Positions 18,166 to 26,292 of a stretch of 49,299 nucleotides of DNA are shown in pieces. The notes under the pieces are model-generated. The model was not told where the DNA came from, made no database searches, and saw only the letters and a program-made list of their open reading frames with translations. A program made the translations under genes and the position numbers. The stretch lies in NCBI GenBank assembly GCA_002709405.1, contig PAQV01000058.1, positions 1 to 49,299 of the forward strand, written 5' to 3'. The first letter of the stretch is position 1; every line of letters starts with the position of its first letter. The stretch is from Paracoccaceae bacterium. GTDB lineage: Bacteria > Pseudomonadota > Alphaproteobacteria > Rhodobacterales > Rhodobacteraceae.

Positions 18166-18210
18166 CCGGAAAATTCGAATTTTCCGGACAAAATTCTTCG
18201 AAGAATTTTG
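18166..18210. repeat. Tandem pair of 22-base palindromes (copy 2)
   Basis: A 22-base perfect palindrome at 18166-18187, identical to 5593-5614, is followed by one A. A second perfect 22-base palindrome with half-site CAAAATTCTTC lies at 18189-18210. The second unit differs in sequence from the second unit of copy 1 but keeps its length and symmetry. The element lies between the VOC gene stop and the trpA start. Confidence 0.88.
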
Positions 18211-18222
18211 CCAGCCCCGCGG

Positions 18223-18651
18223 TCAGTGCCCTGCGGGATCGTCGGGCATGTCCTGAAGGATCATCCAGCGCACGCCGAACCGGTCGGTCAGGGTCCCGAA
18301 GAGGGGGGCGAAGAAGGCCGGCTCCAGGGCCATGCGGATCTCGCCCCCCTCGGACAGGGCCGCCCAGACCCGTTGGGTTGTCGCGGCGTCGGGCAGGGAC
18401 ACCGATATGTTGCATCCCGCCATGGCCGGGCTGTTCCCGCCGAAGTCGTCGCTGCCATAGATCCAGCCCGCCCCGACCTGGACCGCCCCGTGCATGACGG
18501 CCTCCATCGGCGCGTCGGGCATGTTGGCCCGCTCGTCTTCGGGCAGGGCGGCATAGGGCATGATCTGGGGCTCGGACCCGAAGATCTGACCATAGGCCGT
18601 GAAGGCTGCGTGGCAATTGCCATTGAAAAACAGGTAGGGGATCGGCTGCAT
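18223..18651 (-). CDS. VOC/PhnB-like protein
   Basis: A 142-residue protein of the glyoxalase/vicinal oxygen chelate superfamily, PhnB-like (3-demethylubiquinone methyltransferase-like) branch. The pattern is PYLFFNGNCHAAFTAYGQIFG at the N-terminus, HGAVQVGAGWIYGSDD in the middle and PLFGTLTDRFGVRWMILQDM at the end. The last segment is the usual second betaalphabeta motif. Members of this branch often lack a full metal site, and no enzymatic role is assigned. The double-palindrome repeat begins 12 bases after its stop. Confidence 0.87.
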   Translation of the reverse strand: MQPIPYLFFNGNCHAAFTAYGQIFGSEPQIMPYAALPEDERANMPDAPMEAVMHGAVQVGAGWIYGSDDFGGNSPAMAGCNISVSLPDAATTQRVWAALSEGGEIRMALEPAFFAPLFGTLTDRFGVRWMILQDMPDDPAGH

Positions 18652-18777
18652 GAGAGGCGCTCCGGAAATATCGCACGCCTATCGGTTGCACGGCCCGGGC
18701 TCTCGGGCAAGCCTGCCCATTGCGGCGGGCGGGTCTTCGCCCTAGAAGGCGGCGAACTCAGGAACGGAGCGGATGCC

Positions 18778-19875
18778 ATGGGCTTCAAGATGGGAATCGT
18801 CGGTCTGCCGAACGTGGGCAAGTCGACGCTGTTCAACGCGCTGACGAAAACCGCTGCCGCGCAGGCGGCGAATTTTCCGTTCTGCACGATCGAGCCCAAC
18901 GTGGGCGAGGTGGCCGTGCCGGATGCGCGGCTAGACAAGCTGGCCGAGATCGCCAAGTCGAAGCAGATCATCCCGACCCGGATGACCTTTGTCGACATCG
19001 CGGGCCTGGTGAAGGGCGCATCCAAGGGCGAGGGCCTGGGCAACCAGTTCCTGGCCAACATCCGCGAGGTCGACGCGATCGCCCACGTGCTGCGCTGTTT
19101 CGAGGACGGCGACGTGACCCACGTGGAAGGCCGGGTCGATCCCGTGGCCGACGCCGAGACCATCGAGATGGAGCTGATGCTCGCCGACATGGAATCGCTG
19201 GAAAAGCGGATGCAGAACATCGTCCGCAAGGTCCGGGGCGGCGACAAGGAGGCGGTCCAGCAGGAGCGCCTGATGAAGGCCGCCCTGGCCGCGCTTGAAG
19301 AGGGCAAGCCCGCCCGCGTGGTCGAGGTCGACGCCGAGGACGCCAAGGCCTGGAAGATGCTGCAGCTTCTGACCACCAAGCCCGTCCTCTACGTCTGCAA
19401 CGTGTCCGAGGAAGAGGCGGCCGAGGGCAACGCCCATTCCGCCGCGGTGGCTGAAATGGCTGCGGCCCAGGGCAATTCCCACGTGATCATCTCGGCCCGG
19501 ATCGAGGAAGAGATCAGCCAGCTGGAGCCCGACGAGGCCGAGGAATTCCTCGGCGAAATGGGGCTCGAGGAACCCGGGCTCGACCGGTTGATCCGGGCCG
19601 GATACGAGCTTTTGCACCTGGAAACCTATTTCACCGTCGGCCCGAAAGAGGCCCGGGCCTGGACCATCGGCCAGGGCACCCTGGCCCCGCAGGCGGCGGG
19701 CGTCATTCATGGCGATTTCGAAAAGGGCTTCATCCGGGCGGAAACGATTGCCTTCGATGATTTCGTGTCCCTGGGCGGAGAGCAGCCTTGCAAGGAGGCC
19801 GGCAAGATGCGGGCCGAGGGCAAGAGCTACATGGTCAAGGACGGCGACGTCCTGCATTTCCTGTTCAACACATGA
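18778..19875 (+). CDS. ychF: Redox-regulated ATPase YchF
   Basis: A 365-residue OBG-family P-loop NTPase that prefers ATP and associates with ribosomes. Motifs: G1 GLPNVGKST (9-17), the G2/G3 region FPFCTIEPNVG and DIAGLVKGASKGEGLGNQFL, and the altered G4 YVCNVSEE (NxxE in place of NKxD), which explains the ATP preference. A coiled-coil region follows G3 and a TGS domain is at the C-terminus (LETYFTVGPKEARAWTI..., ending DVLHFLFNT). The gene is complete and intact. Confidence 0.96.
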   Translation: MGFKMGIVGLPNVGKSTLFNALTKTAAAQAANFPFCTIEPNVGEVAVPDARLDKLAEIAKSKQIIPTRMTFVDIAGLVKGASKGEGLGNQFLANIREVDAIAHVLRCFEDGDVTHVEGRVDPVADAETIEMELMLADMESLEKRMQNIVRKVRGGDKEAVQQERLMKAALAALEEGKPARVVEVDAEDAKAWKMLQLLTTKPVLYVCNVSEEEAAEGNAHSAAVAEMAAAQGNSHVIISARIEEEISQLEPDEAEEFLGEMGLEEPGLDRLIRAGYELLHLETYFTVGPKEARAWTIGQGTLAPQAAGVIHGDFEKGFIRAETIAFDDFVSLGGEQPCKEAGKMRAEGKSYMVKDGDVLHFLFNT

Positions 19876-19880
19876 CGTGG

Positions 19881-19900
19881 GTGTCCCACGCGTGGGACAC
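19881..19900. repeat. Perfect 20-base palindrome after ychF
   Basis: Half-site GTGTCCCACG (19881-19890) is followed directly by its reverse complement. It begins six bases after the ychF stop. There is no T-run behind it; a proper terminator lies 30 bases further on. It could be a protein binding site or a small repeat; no second copy is in the window. Confidence 0.7.
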
Positions 19901-19930
19901 GATCGGGTCTTATATAAATCAACGGGTTAC

Positions 19931-19960
19931 AGGGGCGGTTTAACCGCCCCTTAACTTTTT
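19931..19960 (+). terminator. Rho-independent terminator of ychF
   Basis: AGGGGCGGTT (19931-19940) pairs with AACCGCCCCT (19942-19951), and TTAACTTTTT follows. It lies 55 bases after the ychF stop. Confidence 0.8.
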
Positions 19961-20158
19961 GCACCCCCGAAATCGCCCGCTTTCAACAAGGCGATTGCCC
20001 CGGCGTTCCCCGGCTTTCCGCAATTCAATACAGTGCCATTTCCACGTGTATTCCGAATTCAGATGAATTTGCGCGAAAATTGATGTATCCTCCGATACGC
20101 AGACTATTTTTATTCCGATTCTTTTTCATCATCTTCACGTTTCATTGCGAGGGTTTTC

Positions 20159-20779
20159 ATGAGCAATATCAACAGGAAGTTTTTCTTCGATACCGTCCGG
20201 CTCTCTCTGTTCGACGGATCCCTGAGACAGGGCCAGGTCAATGGCATGACCGCCATCCTGGATTACTGGGAAACCCACCACGCCACCAAGGACGACCGCT
20301 GGCTGGCCTATGCGCTGGGCACGACCCATCACGAGGTCGACCGGCGGATGCAGCCGATCAAGGAATTCGGGGGCTCCAAGTATTTCTTCCGGATGTACGA
20401 CATCAACGGCGAACGGCCCAAGGTCGCCAAGGCCCTGGGCAACCTGCAGCCCGGCGACGGGGTGCTGTTTCACGGCCGGGGCTTCGTCCAGCTGACCGGC
20501 CGGCGCAATTACACCGACTGGGGCGGCCGGCTGGGCCTGGACCTGACCAGCGGCAAGGCCCAGGCCGACCGGGTGCTGGACCTCGACGTCGCCACGATGA
20601 TCCTGTTCGAGGGCATGATCCTGGGCACCTTCACCGGCAAGAAATTCGCCGATTACTTCAGCCCCACCAAGGAAGACTGGACGGGTGCCCGCAGGATCAT
20701 CAACGGGACCGACAAGAAAGAGCTGATCGCCTCTTACGCCAAACGCTACTACGCGGCGATTTCCTACACGACCGGCTAA
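20159..20779 (+). CDS. GH19 chitinase/lysozyme-like protein
   Basis: A 206-residue protein with the glycoside hydrolase 19/endolysin signature. The probable catalytic glutamate is E59 in [11 protein letters not shown], and the substrate-cleft motif is [21 protein letters not shown] (about 100-120). There is no signal peptide, as in phage endolysins that rely on a holin. It may cleave peptidoglycan or chitin-like glycans. The 283 bases before it are markedly AT-rich against the surroundings, which suggests transfer, perhaps from a phage. No other phage genes are adjacent. The ribosome binding site GCGAGGG is weak. Confidence 0.82.
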   Translation: MSNINRKFFFDTVRLSLFDGSLRQGQVNGMTAILDYWETHHATKDDRWLAYALGTTHHEVDRRMQPIKEFGGSKYFFRMYDINGERPKVAKALGNLQPGDGVLFHGRGFVQLTGRRNYTDWGGRLGLDLTSGKAQADRVLDLDVATMILFEGMILGTFTGKKFADYFSPTKEDWTGARRIINGTDKKELIASYAKRYYAAISYTTG

Positions 20780-20827
20780 GGCCCCCGGAAAGGGCCAAAC
20801 GCCATTCACCCCCGCGCAACGCCGTCA

Positions 20828-20850
20828 CCATTGGTGCTTTGCACCAATGG
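20828..20850. repeat. Dispersed hairpin repeat (copy 2)
   Basis: Stem CCATTGGTGC (20828-20837) pairs with GCACCAATGG (20841-20850) around TTT, preceded by CGCGCAACGCCGTCA. It is one of two copies in the convergent space between the GH19-like gene and the MFS gene. Confidence 0.85.
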
Positions 20851-20963
20851 ACCCCCCGGACCGGGCCGGGCGACCCCTTCGCACTTACGCACCACATCGG
20901 CTGCCACGGCCTGTCCGCCGCAGGGGTCATGGCACGCCCCACCCGTGAAGCGCGCCGCCGTCG

Positions 20964-20986
20964 CCATTGGTGCTGTGCACCAATGG
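20964..20986. repeat. Dispersed hairpin repeat (copy 3)
   Basis: Stem CCATTGGTGC (20964-20973) pairs with GCACCAATGG (20977-20986) around TGT, preceded by CGCGCCGCCGTCG. It lies eight bases after the stop of the minus-strand MFS gene. Confidence 0.85.
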
Positions 20987-20994
20987 GCCACCGG

Positions 20995-22251
20995 TCAGGC
21001 GGGTTCCGGGACGGCCAGTTTCAGCGCCCGGTGCTGGCGCCAGCCCAGCACGCTGCCGATGAAGGCCAGCGAGGAAAACAGCAGGAAGGTCAGGGCGAAA
21101 TCGCCCGTCAGCAAAAAGACCGAGGCAAAGGCCGAGGGCCCGACCATCACGCCCACGAAGGTATAGGCCAGGACCTCTCCGGTCAGGGTGCCCGACCCGG
21201 GGCTGGCCCGGGCGGTTTCGGCCAGCAGCACCCCGTTCCAGCCCGACCCCGACAGCCCGGCAATCACGGTGATCACCAGCGCCAGCCCAGGGGCGGTGGC
21301 AAACAGCCCGAACCCGGTCAGGGCCAACCCGGCGATCAGCCCGATCAGCCCCAGCACCAGGAAGCCGCTGCGCAGCCAGTCGGCCACCAGCCCCCAGAAG
21401 ATCCGGCCCCCGGCCCCGAAGGCCTGCAACAGGGCCGCGACCGAGGCGGCGGCGATGGGCGTCCAGGCAAATTGCTCGATCAGCATGGCGACCAGGAAGG
21501 TCGACAGCGACAGCTGCACGCCGGAATAGAGGAACCCCAGGATGCACAGGGTGCGCAGCGACGGGTCGCGCCAGACCACGCGCTGCCCGCGCCACAGGTT
21601 CGCGGCCACGGGCGCTCCGGCCTCCCGGTCGGCGTTCCACTGGCGCTGGAATCGCTGGTAGACCAGGGCCAGGCCCAGGGGCAGGGTGGCAAAGACCAGC
21701 AGGGCGGCCTGCCAGCCGATGGCCTGCGACAGGGGGGGCAGGGCAAGGGCGGCGACCATGCCGCCCAGGGGCACGCCGGCCTGCTTGATGGAAAAGATCA
21801 GGTTGCGCCGGGCGGGCGGGGCCAGGCGGGACAGGATGTGCGACGACGAGGGGTTGTTCAGCGCATAGCCGATGCCGATCAGCATCGAGGCCAGCGCAAT
21901 GCCCGCCAGCGTGCCGGTGGCCATGCCCAGGAAGCCCAGGCCCGCTCCGACCAGGGCCAGCTGGCCGACCCGGCCCGCGCCCCAGCGGTGCACCAGCCCC
22001 GAGGCGATCATCGAGAACACCACGCCGGAGGCATAGATCAGGCTGACCTGGTAGCCGATCAGGTGCGGGGCAACGCCGATGGCGGCGGCGACGAAGGTGG
22101 GGATCGTGGTCAGGGCCAGCACCGACGAGGTCGCGGTGATCTGGGAACAGGTGGTCAGGGTCAGGGCGGTGCCCAGCGGATGGGCAGGGCCATGGTCGGG
22201 GGCATGAACGGGTGCGGTCGGGGCCGCTTCGGGCGGGCGCGTGTCTTTCAT
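20995..22251 (-). CDS. MFS transporter
   Basis: A 418-residue carrier with 12 hydrophobic segments, of the oxalate/formate-antiporter or YfkF-like MFS type. The first ~30 residues are hydrophilic and rich in Pro, Ala and His. Typical features are GIGYALNNPSSSHILSRLAPPARRNLIFSIKQAGVPLGGMVAAL in the middle of the N-half and a large Arg-rich central loop (YQRFQRQWNADREAGAPVAANL). The start MKDTRPPEAAP at 22251 is chosen; a longer frame reaches 22317. The substrate is unknown. It is divergent from the ABC importer cluster. Confidence 0.82.
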   Translation of the reverse strand: MKDTRPPEAAPTAPVHAPDHGPAHPLGTALTLTTCSQITATSSVLALTTIPTFVAAAIGVAPHLIGYQVSLIYASGVVFSMIASGLVHRWGAGRVGQLALVGAGLGFLGMATGTLAGIALASMLIGIGYALNNPSSSHILSRLAPPARRNLIFSIKQAGVPLGGMVAALALPPLSQAIGWQAALLVFATLPLGLALVYQRFQRQWNADREAGAPVAANLWRGQRVVWRDPSLRTLCILGFLYSGVQLSLSTFLVAMLIEQFAWTPIAAASVAALLQAFGAGGRIFWGLVADWLRSGFLVLGLIGLIAGLALTGFGLFATAPGLALVITVIAGLSGSGWNGVLLAETARASPGSGTLTGEVLAYTFVGVMVGPSAFASVFLLTGDFALTFLLFSSLAFIGSVLGWRQHRALKLAVPEPA

Positions 22252-22496
22252 AAGTCCAGACTTGTTACGGCACGGATATCGGCCGGACAGGGGGGTGGTG
22301 GCGCAGAAATCAGGCAATGTGCGCCAAAACCCATGCCTAACAGGCTGGCAGGTGGCCGGTACTTAGAAATTCTCATGCTTCAGATGTACATACTTGAGTT
22401 TGACAGATTTCCGCCCGCTGACGTTGAGTGACGGGGTAACGGTGCGGTCGGCCCCCTGGGGTTGGCACGGGCCGGTGGACAACAGGGATGGACCCA
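22252..22496 (+). promoter_or_regulatory. Divergent promoter region before the first ABC cluster
   Basis: These 245 bases separate a minus-strand MFS gene from the plus-strand importer genes. They contain a relatively AT-rich block at 22370-22410 with ATGTACAT (22384-22391, a perfect 8-base palindrome) and TTGACA (22400-22405). No good -10 box follows at the right distance. The palindrome could be part of an operator for the GntR/UTRA regulator at 28765-29508; that link is a guess. Confidence 0.35.
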
Positions 22497-23636
22497 ATGA
22501 CCAAGACCAAATCACGCGCCGCAACCCGGCCGCTGACCGGCCTCATGCTGGGCGTGGCCGCGGCGGCTCTGACCGCCTCGATGACGGGCCAGGCGATGGC
22601 CGAAGCCGACCTGGCCACGGCCAAGGCCGTCGTCGAAAAGCACAAGATGATCCCGGAATTCACCCCGCCGGGCGAGCCCTTCGACGCCAAGACCTGCATG
22701 GCGGGCAAGAAGATCCTGTCGATCCCGGTGACCTCGGCCATCCCCTTCGTGGCGGGTATCGAAGAGGCCCTGGTGGCGGCCGGTGAAGAAGTGGGCGTCG
22801 AGATCCAGACCTGGCAGAACCAGGGCAACCCGACCCAGTGGGTGCAGGGCGTGGAATATGCCGTGTCGAACGGGTTCGACGCGGTGGGCATGACGGCGGG
22901 GATCATCCCCTCGGCCGTGGGGCCGCAGCTGAAGGCCGCGCGCGAGGCCGGCCTGCGGGTCTATGCGACCCACCATGCGGACGTGACCAACGATCCCGAT
23001 CCGGCGGCCGATCTGAACCTGCCGATTTCCTATACCGAGGTGGGCCAGATCATGGCGGCCTGGGTGATCAGCGAAACCGGGGGCAATGCCAACGTTCTGG
23101 TGATCGGGTCGGACGACGTGCTGCCCTCGCAGCCCTACTGGAAGTCCTTCGAGGCCGAGCTGACCAAGCTCGATCCCGACAGCAAGGCGACCTATTACAA
23201 CGTGACGGTGCCGGAATGGGCGACCAAGATCCAGACGACGGCCCAGTCGGCGCTGCTGTCGGATCCGTCGATCAACTACATCGTGCCGCTTTATGACTCG
23301 ATGAGCCAGTTCATCCTACCGGCCCTGGCGATCACCGGCAAGCGCGGCCAGGTGCCGATCGCGTCCTTCAACGGCACGCCCTTCGTGCTGGACCTGATCC
23401 AGAACGGCGACGTGGCGATGGACCTGGGAGAATCGCTGGGCTGGATCGCCCGGTCGACGCTGGACGCCTACATGCGGGACCTTTGCGGTATCGGAGAGCC
23501 GATGACCGAGCTTTACGTGCCCTTCCTGATCTTCGACGAGACCAATGCGGAAACCGCCGGCAGCCCGGCCGATTACGACCAGGGTTACGGCGATGCGCAC
23601 GTGGGCGGCTACCGGGCGCTTTGGGGCCTGGAATGA
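22497..23636 (+). CDS. Sugar-type ABC transporter substrate-binding protein
   Basis: A 379-residue periplasmic protein of the ribose/autoinducer-type (type I fold) binding protein family. A signal peptide (MTKTKSRAATRPLTGLMLGVAAAALTASMTGQAMA) is followed by the mature protein from about EADLATAK. The middle contains QGNPTQWVQGVEYAVSNGFDAVGMTAG and LLSDPSINYIVPLYDSMSQFILPAL, typical of the two lobes. The start at 22497 is favoured over the ATG at 22488 because of the spacing to GGGATGG. The ATPase gene overlaps its stop. The family takes up sugars, nucleosides and related compounds; the neighbours suggest a nitrogen-containing ligand. Confidence 0.88.
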   Translation: MTKTKSRAATRPLTGLMLGVAAAALTASMTGQAMAEADLATAKAVVEKHKMIPEFTPPGEPFDAKTCMAGKKILSIPVTSAIPFVAGIEEALVAAGEEVGVEIQTWQNQGNPTQWVQGVEYAVSNGFDAVGMTAGIIPSAVGPQLKAAREAGLRVYATHHADVTNDPDPAADLNLPISYTEVGQIMAAWVISETGGNANVLVIGSDDVLPSQPYWKSFEAELTKLDPDSKATYYNVTVPEWATKIQTTAQSALLSDPSINYIVPLYDSMSQFILPALAITGKRGQVPIASFNGTPFVLDLIQNGDVAMDLGESLGWIARSTLDAYMRDLCGIGEPMTELYVPFLIFDETNAETAGSPADYDQGYGDAHVGGYRALWGLE

Positions 23637-25291
23637 TGGCCAAGGGGCCTGATCTAAGTGACCACCTTCCCCGGCGTACGCCGGGCCCCGATCTCAGTGA
23701 CCACCTCCCCCGGCGCACGCCGGGGGAGGCTCCGGCGCTTCTGGCGCGGGGCGTGTCGAAGATCTTCGGCACGACAAAGGTCCTGGACGGGGTAGACCTG
23801 GCCGTGATGCCCGGAGAGGTGCACGGGCTTTTGGGGGCCAACGGGTCCGGCAAGTCGACCCTGATCAAGACCATTGCCGGGCTTCATGCGCCCGAACCGG
23901 GCGGCGAGCTGATCCTGTACGGGCAGGGCGCGCCCTTTCCGATGCCGGCTGGCGGCGCGCGGCGGCACGGGATTTCCTTCGTGCACCAGCATCTTGCGCT
24001 GATGCCCTCGCTGACCGTCATTGAAAACATGATGCTGAACGACCTGGCGGTCGAGCAGAACTGGGGCATTCGCTGGGGCGCGGCCAAGCGCAAGGTCGAA
24101 GAGATCTTCGACCGCTTCGGCCTGACCATCGACCCCACCGCCCGCGTGGCCGACCTGTCGCAATCCGACCGGGCCCTGATCGCCATCACCCGCGCCTTCG
24201 ACGAGGTGCAGACCCATGGCGCCGACGGGCGGGGCATCCTGATCCTGGACGAACCGACACCCTTCCTGCCGCGCTCGGGCGTTGAACAGCTCTTCGGGCT
24301 GATCCGCTCGGTGGTGGAGGGCGGGGCCTCGGTCATCCTGGTGGCCCATGACATCGACGAGATCCGCGAGATCACCGACCGCGCGACCATCCTGCGCGAC
24401 GGCAAGCTGGCCGGCACGGTTGTCTCGGCCGAGGCCGACCGCGAGCGCTTTATCGAGCTGATCGTGGGCGAAAAGGTATCGCTGTTCAAATCCGCCACCC
24501 CCGCGCCGGCCGCCGACGGCACGGTCACGGCCAGCATCCGCGACCTGAGCGCGGACCAGGTGGACGGTGTCAGTTTCGACATTCGCGAGGGCGAGATCCT
24601 GGGCCTGACGGGCCTGATCGGGACCGGCTTCGACAAGGTGCTGGAGGCCACCTACGGGGCCATCCCGGCGCAAACGGGAACGATTGAGATCGCCGGGCAA
24701 AAGCGGCCACTCACGGGCATGACCCCCGGCGCGGCGATGGACACAGGGATGGCTTTCCTGCCGGCCGACCGATTGGGCAAGGCCGGGGTCGGAGGCCTGT
24801 CCATCGCCGAGAATATCGCGCTGCCCGTCATGGGCCGGTTCCGCAACGTCTTCGGCATCGACTGGGCGGGCATCCAGGACCATTGCCTGGAGCTGGGGCG
24901 CAAGTACGACATCCGCCCGAACCGCCCCGCGCTCGACCTGGGCGCCCTGTCCGGGGGCAATGCGCAGAAGGTGCTGATGGCCAAGTGGCTGCAGACCGAT
25001 CCGCGCCTGCTGATGTTGGACGAACCGACCCAGGGGGTCGACGTGGGCGCGCGCCAGCGGCTGTTCCAGGCGCTGAGCGAGGCGTCGGCCAAGGGCACGG
25101 CGGTGCTGGTGGCCTCGACCGATGCTGAGCAGCTGGCCCAGATCTGCCACCGGGTGCTGATCTTTTCGGCCGGGCGGATCGTCAAGGAGCTGAGCGGCTC
25201 TGACATCGACAAGGACACGATTTCCCAGGAGACCTTCCGGGCGCAGGTGCCCGAGGCCGAGGGACACCACGACACGCAGGAGGTCGCATGA
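23633..25291 (+). CDS. Sugar-type ABC transporter ATPase, two ABC domains
   Basis: A 552-residue RbsA/MglA-type protein with two fused ABC cassettes that energises the permease next to it. The first cassette has Walker A GANGSGKST (68-76), a variant signature DLSQSDRALIAI and Walker B ILILDEPTPFLP. The second has a degenerate Walker A (GLIGTGFDKV), signature LSGGNAQKV and Walker B LLMLDEPTQGVDVGAR, as usual for this family. Codons 5-30 are a 13-residue tandem duplication made by a 39-base palindromic repeat, listed separately. The ATG overlaps the binding-protein stop (ATGA), and the permease start overlaps this stop, so the three genes are coupled. Confidence 0.93.
   Translation: MMAKGPDLSDHLPRRTPGPDLSDHLPRRTPGEAPALLARGVSKIFGTTKVLDGVDLAVMPGEVHGLLGANGSGKSTLIKTIAGLHAPEPGGELILYGQGAPFPMPAGGARRHGISFVHQHLALMPSLTVIENMMLNDLAVEQNWGIRWGAAKRKVEEIFDRFGLTIDPTARVADLSQSDRALIAITRAFDEVQTHGADGRGILILDEPTPFLPRSGVEQLFGLIRSVVEGGASVILVAHDIDEIREITDRATILRDGKLAGTVVSAEADRERFIELIVGEKVSLFKSATPAPAADGTVTASIRDLSADQVDGVSFDIREGEILGLTGLIGTGFDKVLEATYGAIPAQTGTIEIAGQKRPLTGMTPGAAMDTGMAFLPADRLGKAGVGGLSIAENIALPVMGRFRNVFGIDWAGIQDHCLELGRKYDIRPNRPALDLGALSGGNAQKVLMAKWLQTDPRLLMLDEPTQGVDVGARQRLFQALSEASAKGTAVLVASTDAEQLAQICHRVLIFSAGRIVKELSGSDIDKDTISQETFRAQVPEAEGHHDTQEVA
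23645..23722 (+). repeat. In-frame 39-base tandem repeat with hairpins inside ABC ATPase gene
   Basis: Two 39-base units (23645-23683 and 23684-23722) encode GPDLSDHLPRRTP twice in a row. Each unit carries a GC-rich inverted repeat (CCCCGGCGTACGCCGG or CCCCGGCGCACGCCGGGG). The units differ at a few bases, so the duplication is not brand new. The segment sits before the first ABC strand and has no counterpart in ordinary RbsA-type N-termini that I know of. Confidence 0.85.
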
Positions 25292-26292
25292 CCGCGCAAT
25301 CCACTGAAACGCCCGTTGCGGCCAAGACGAGCCGGGTCAACTGGGCGCATATCGGCGAAAGTTATGCGCTGGTGGCGGCGCTGATCGTGCTGTTCGGCGT
25401 CTTTGCCATCGTTCTGCCGGACCGGTTCCCGACCTGGCCGAATGTCTCGACCATGCTGGGGAGCCAGGCCGTGCTGGTGTTCCTGTCGCTGGCCCTGATC
25501 GTGCCGTTGACGTCCGGTGACTTTGACCTGTCGATCGCGGCGACGCTGACGATTTCGGCGATGACCATCGCGGTGCTGAACGTGCGCATGGGCGTGCCGG
25601 TTGGCGTGGCGATGCTGGCGGCGCTGTGCGTGGGGGCGGTGATCGGGGCGATCAACGGCTTCTTCATCCTGTTCTTTCGCATCCCGTCGCTGATCGTGAC
25701 ACTGGGCACGGGGACCTTCATCAACGGCATCGTGCTGTGGATGTCGAAATCGGCCACCATCGGGGGGATCGATTTCGCGCTGGTCAACTGGGTCGTGGCC
25801 AAGCGGTTCATGGGCATCCCGCTGGCCTTCTACTATGCGCTGATCATGTGCCTGGTGATCTGGTACGTCTTCGGCTTCACGGCCGTGGGGCGGCGGTTGC
25901 TGTTCGTCGGGCGCGGGCGCGAGGTCGCCCGGCTGTCGGGGATCAACGTCGACAAGGTGCGGTTCGGGGCGCTGATGTGCTCGGCCATGATCGCGGCCCT
26001 GGCGGGGATCGTCTATGCGGGCACGATCGGGGCGGCGGACCCGAACTCGGGCAATACCTTCCTGCTGCCGGCCTTTGCCTCGGCCTTCCTGGGGGCCACG
26101 GCGATCACGCCGGGGCGGTTCAACCCGATCGGGTCGCTGGTGGCTGTCTATTTCATCGTCATCGGGATCACGGGGCTGACCATGATGGGCATTCAGACCT
26201 TCGTGCAGAACCTTTTCTACGGGGGGGCGCTTGTGCTTGCCGTGGCGCTGTCGCAGCTTGTGCGCAAACGAGAAGAGCAGAGCCTGAACTGA
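25288..26292 (+). CDS. Sugar-type ABC transporter permease
   Basis: A 334-residue inner-membrane permease of the RbsC/BPD_transp_2 family, with about nine to ten hydrophobic helices. Conserved parts are LVFLSLALIVPLTSGDFDLSIAATLTISAM and GAINGFFILFFRIPSLIVTLGTGTFINGIVLW; the family signature GRGREVARLSGINVDKVRF precedes the last helices. It overlaps the ATPase stop by four bases and the next gene's start by one base, so all five genes from 22497 to 27436 look like one transcript. Confidence 0.93.
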   Translation: MTAQSTETPVAAKTSRVNWAHIGESYALVAALIVLFGVFAIVLPDRFPTWPNVSTMLGSQAVLVFLSLALIVPLTSGDFDLSIAATLTISAMTIAVLNVRMGVPVGVAMLAALCVGAVIGAINGFFILFFRIPSLIVTLGTGTFINGIVLWMSKSATIGGIDFALVNWVVAKRFMGIPLAFYYALIMCLVIWYVFGFTAVGRRLLFVGRGREVARLSGINVDKVRFGALMCSAMIAALAGIVYAGTIGAADPNSGNTFLLPAFASAFLGATAITPGRFNPIGSLVAVYFIVIGITGLTMMGIQTFVQNLFYGGALVLAVALSQLVRKREEQSLN

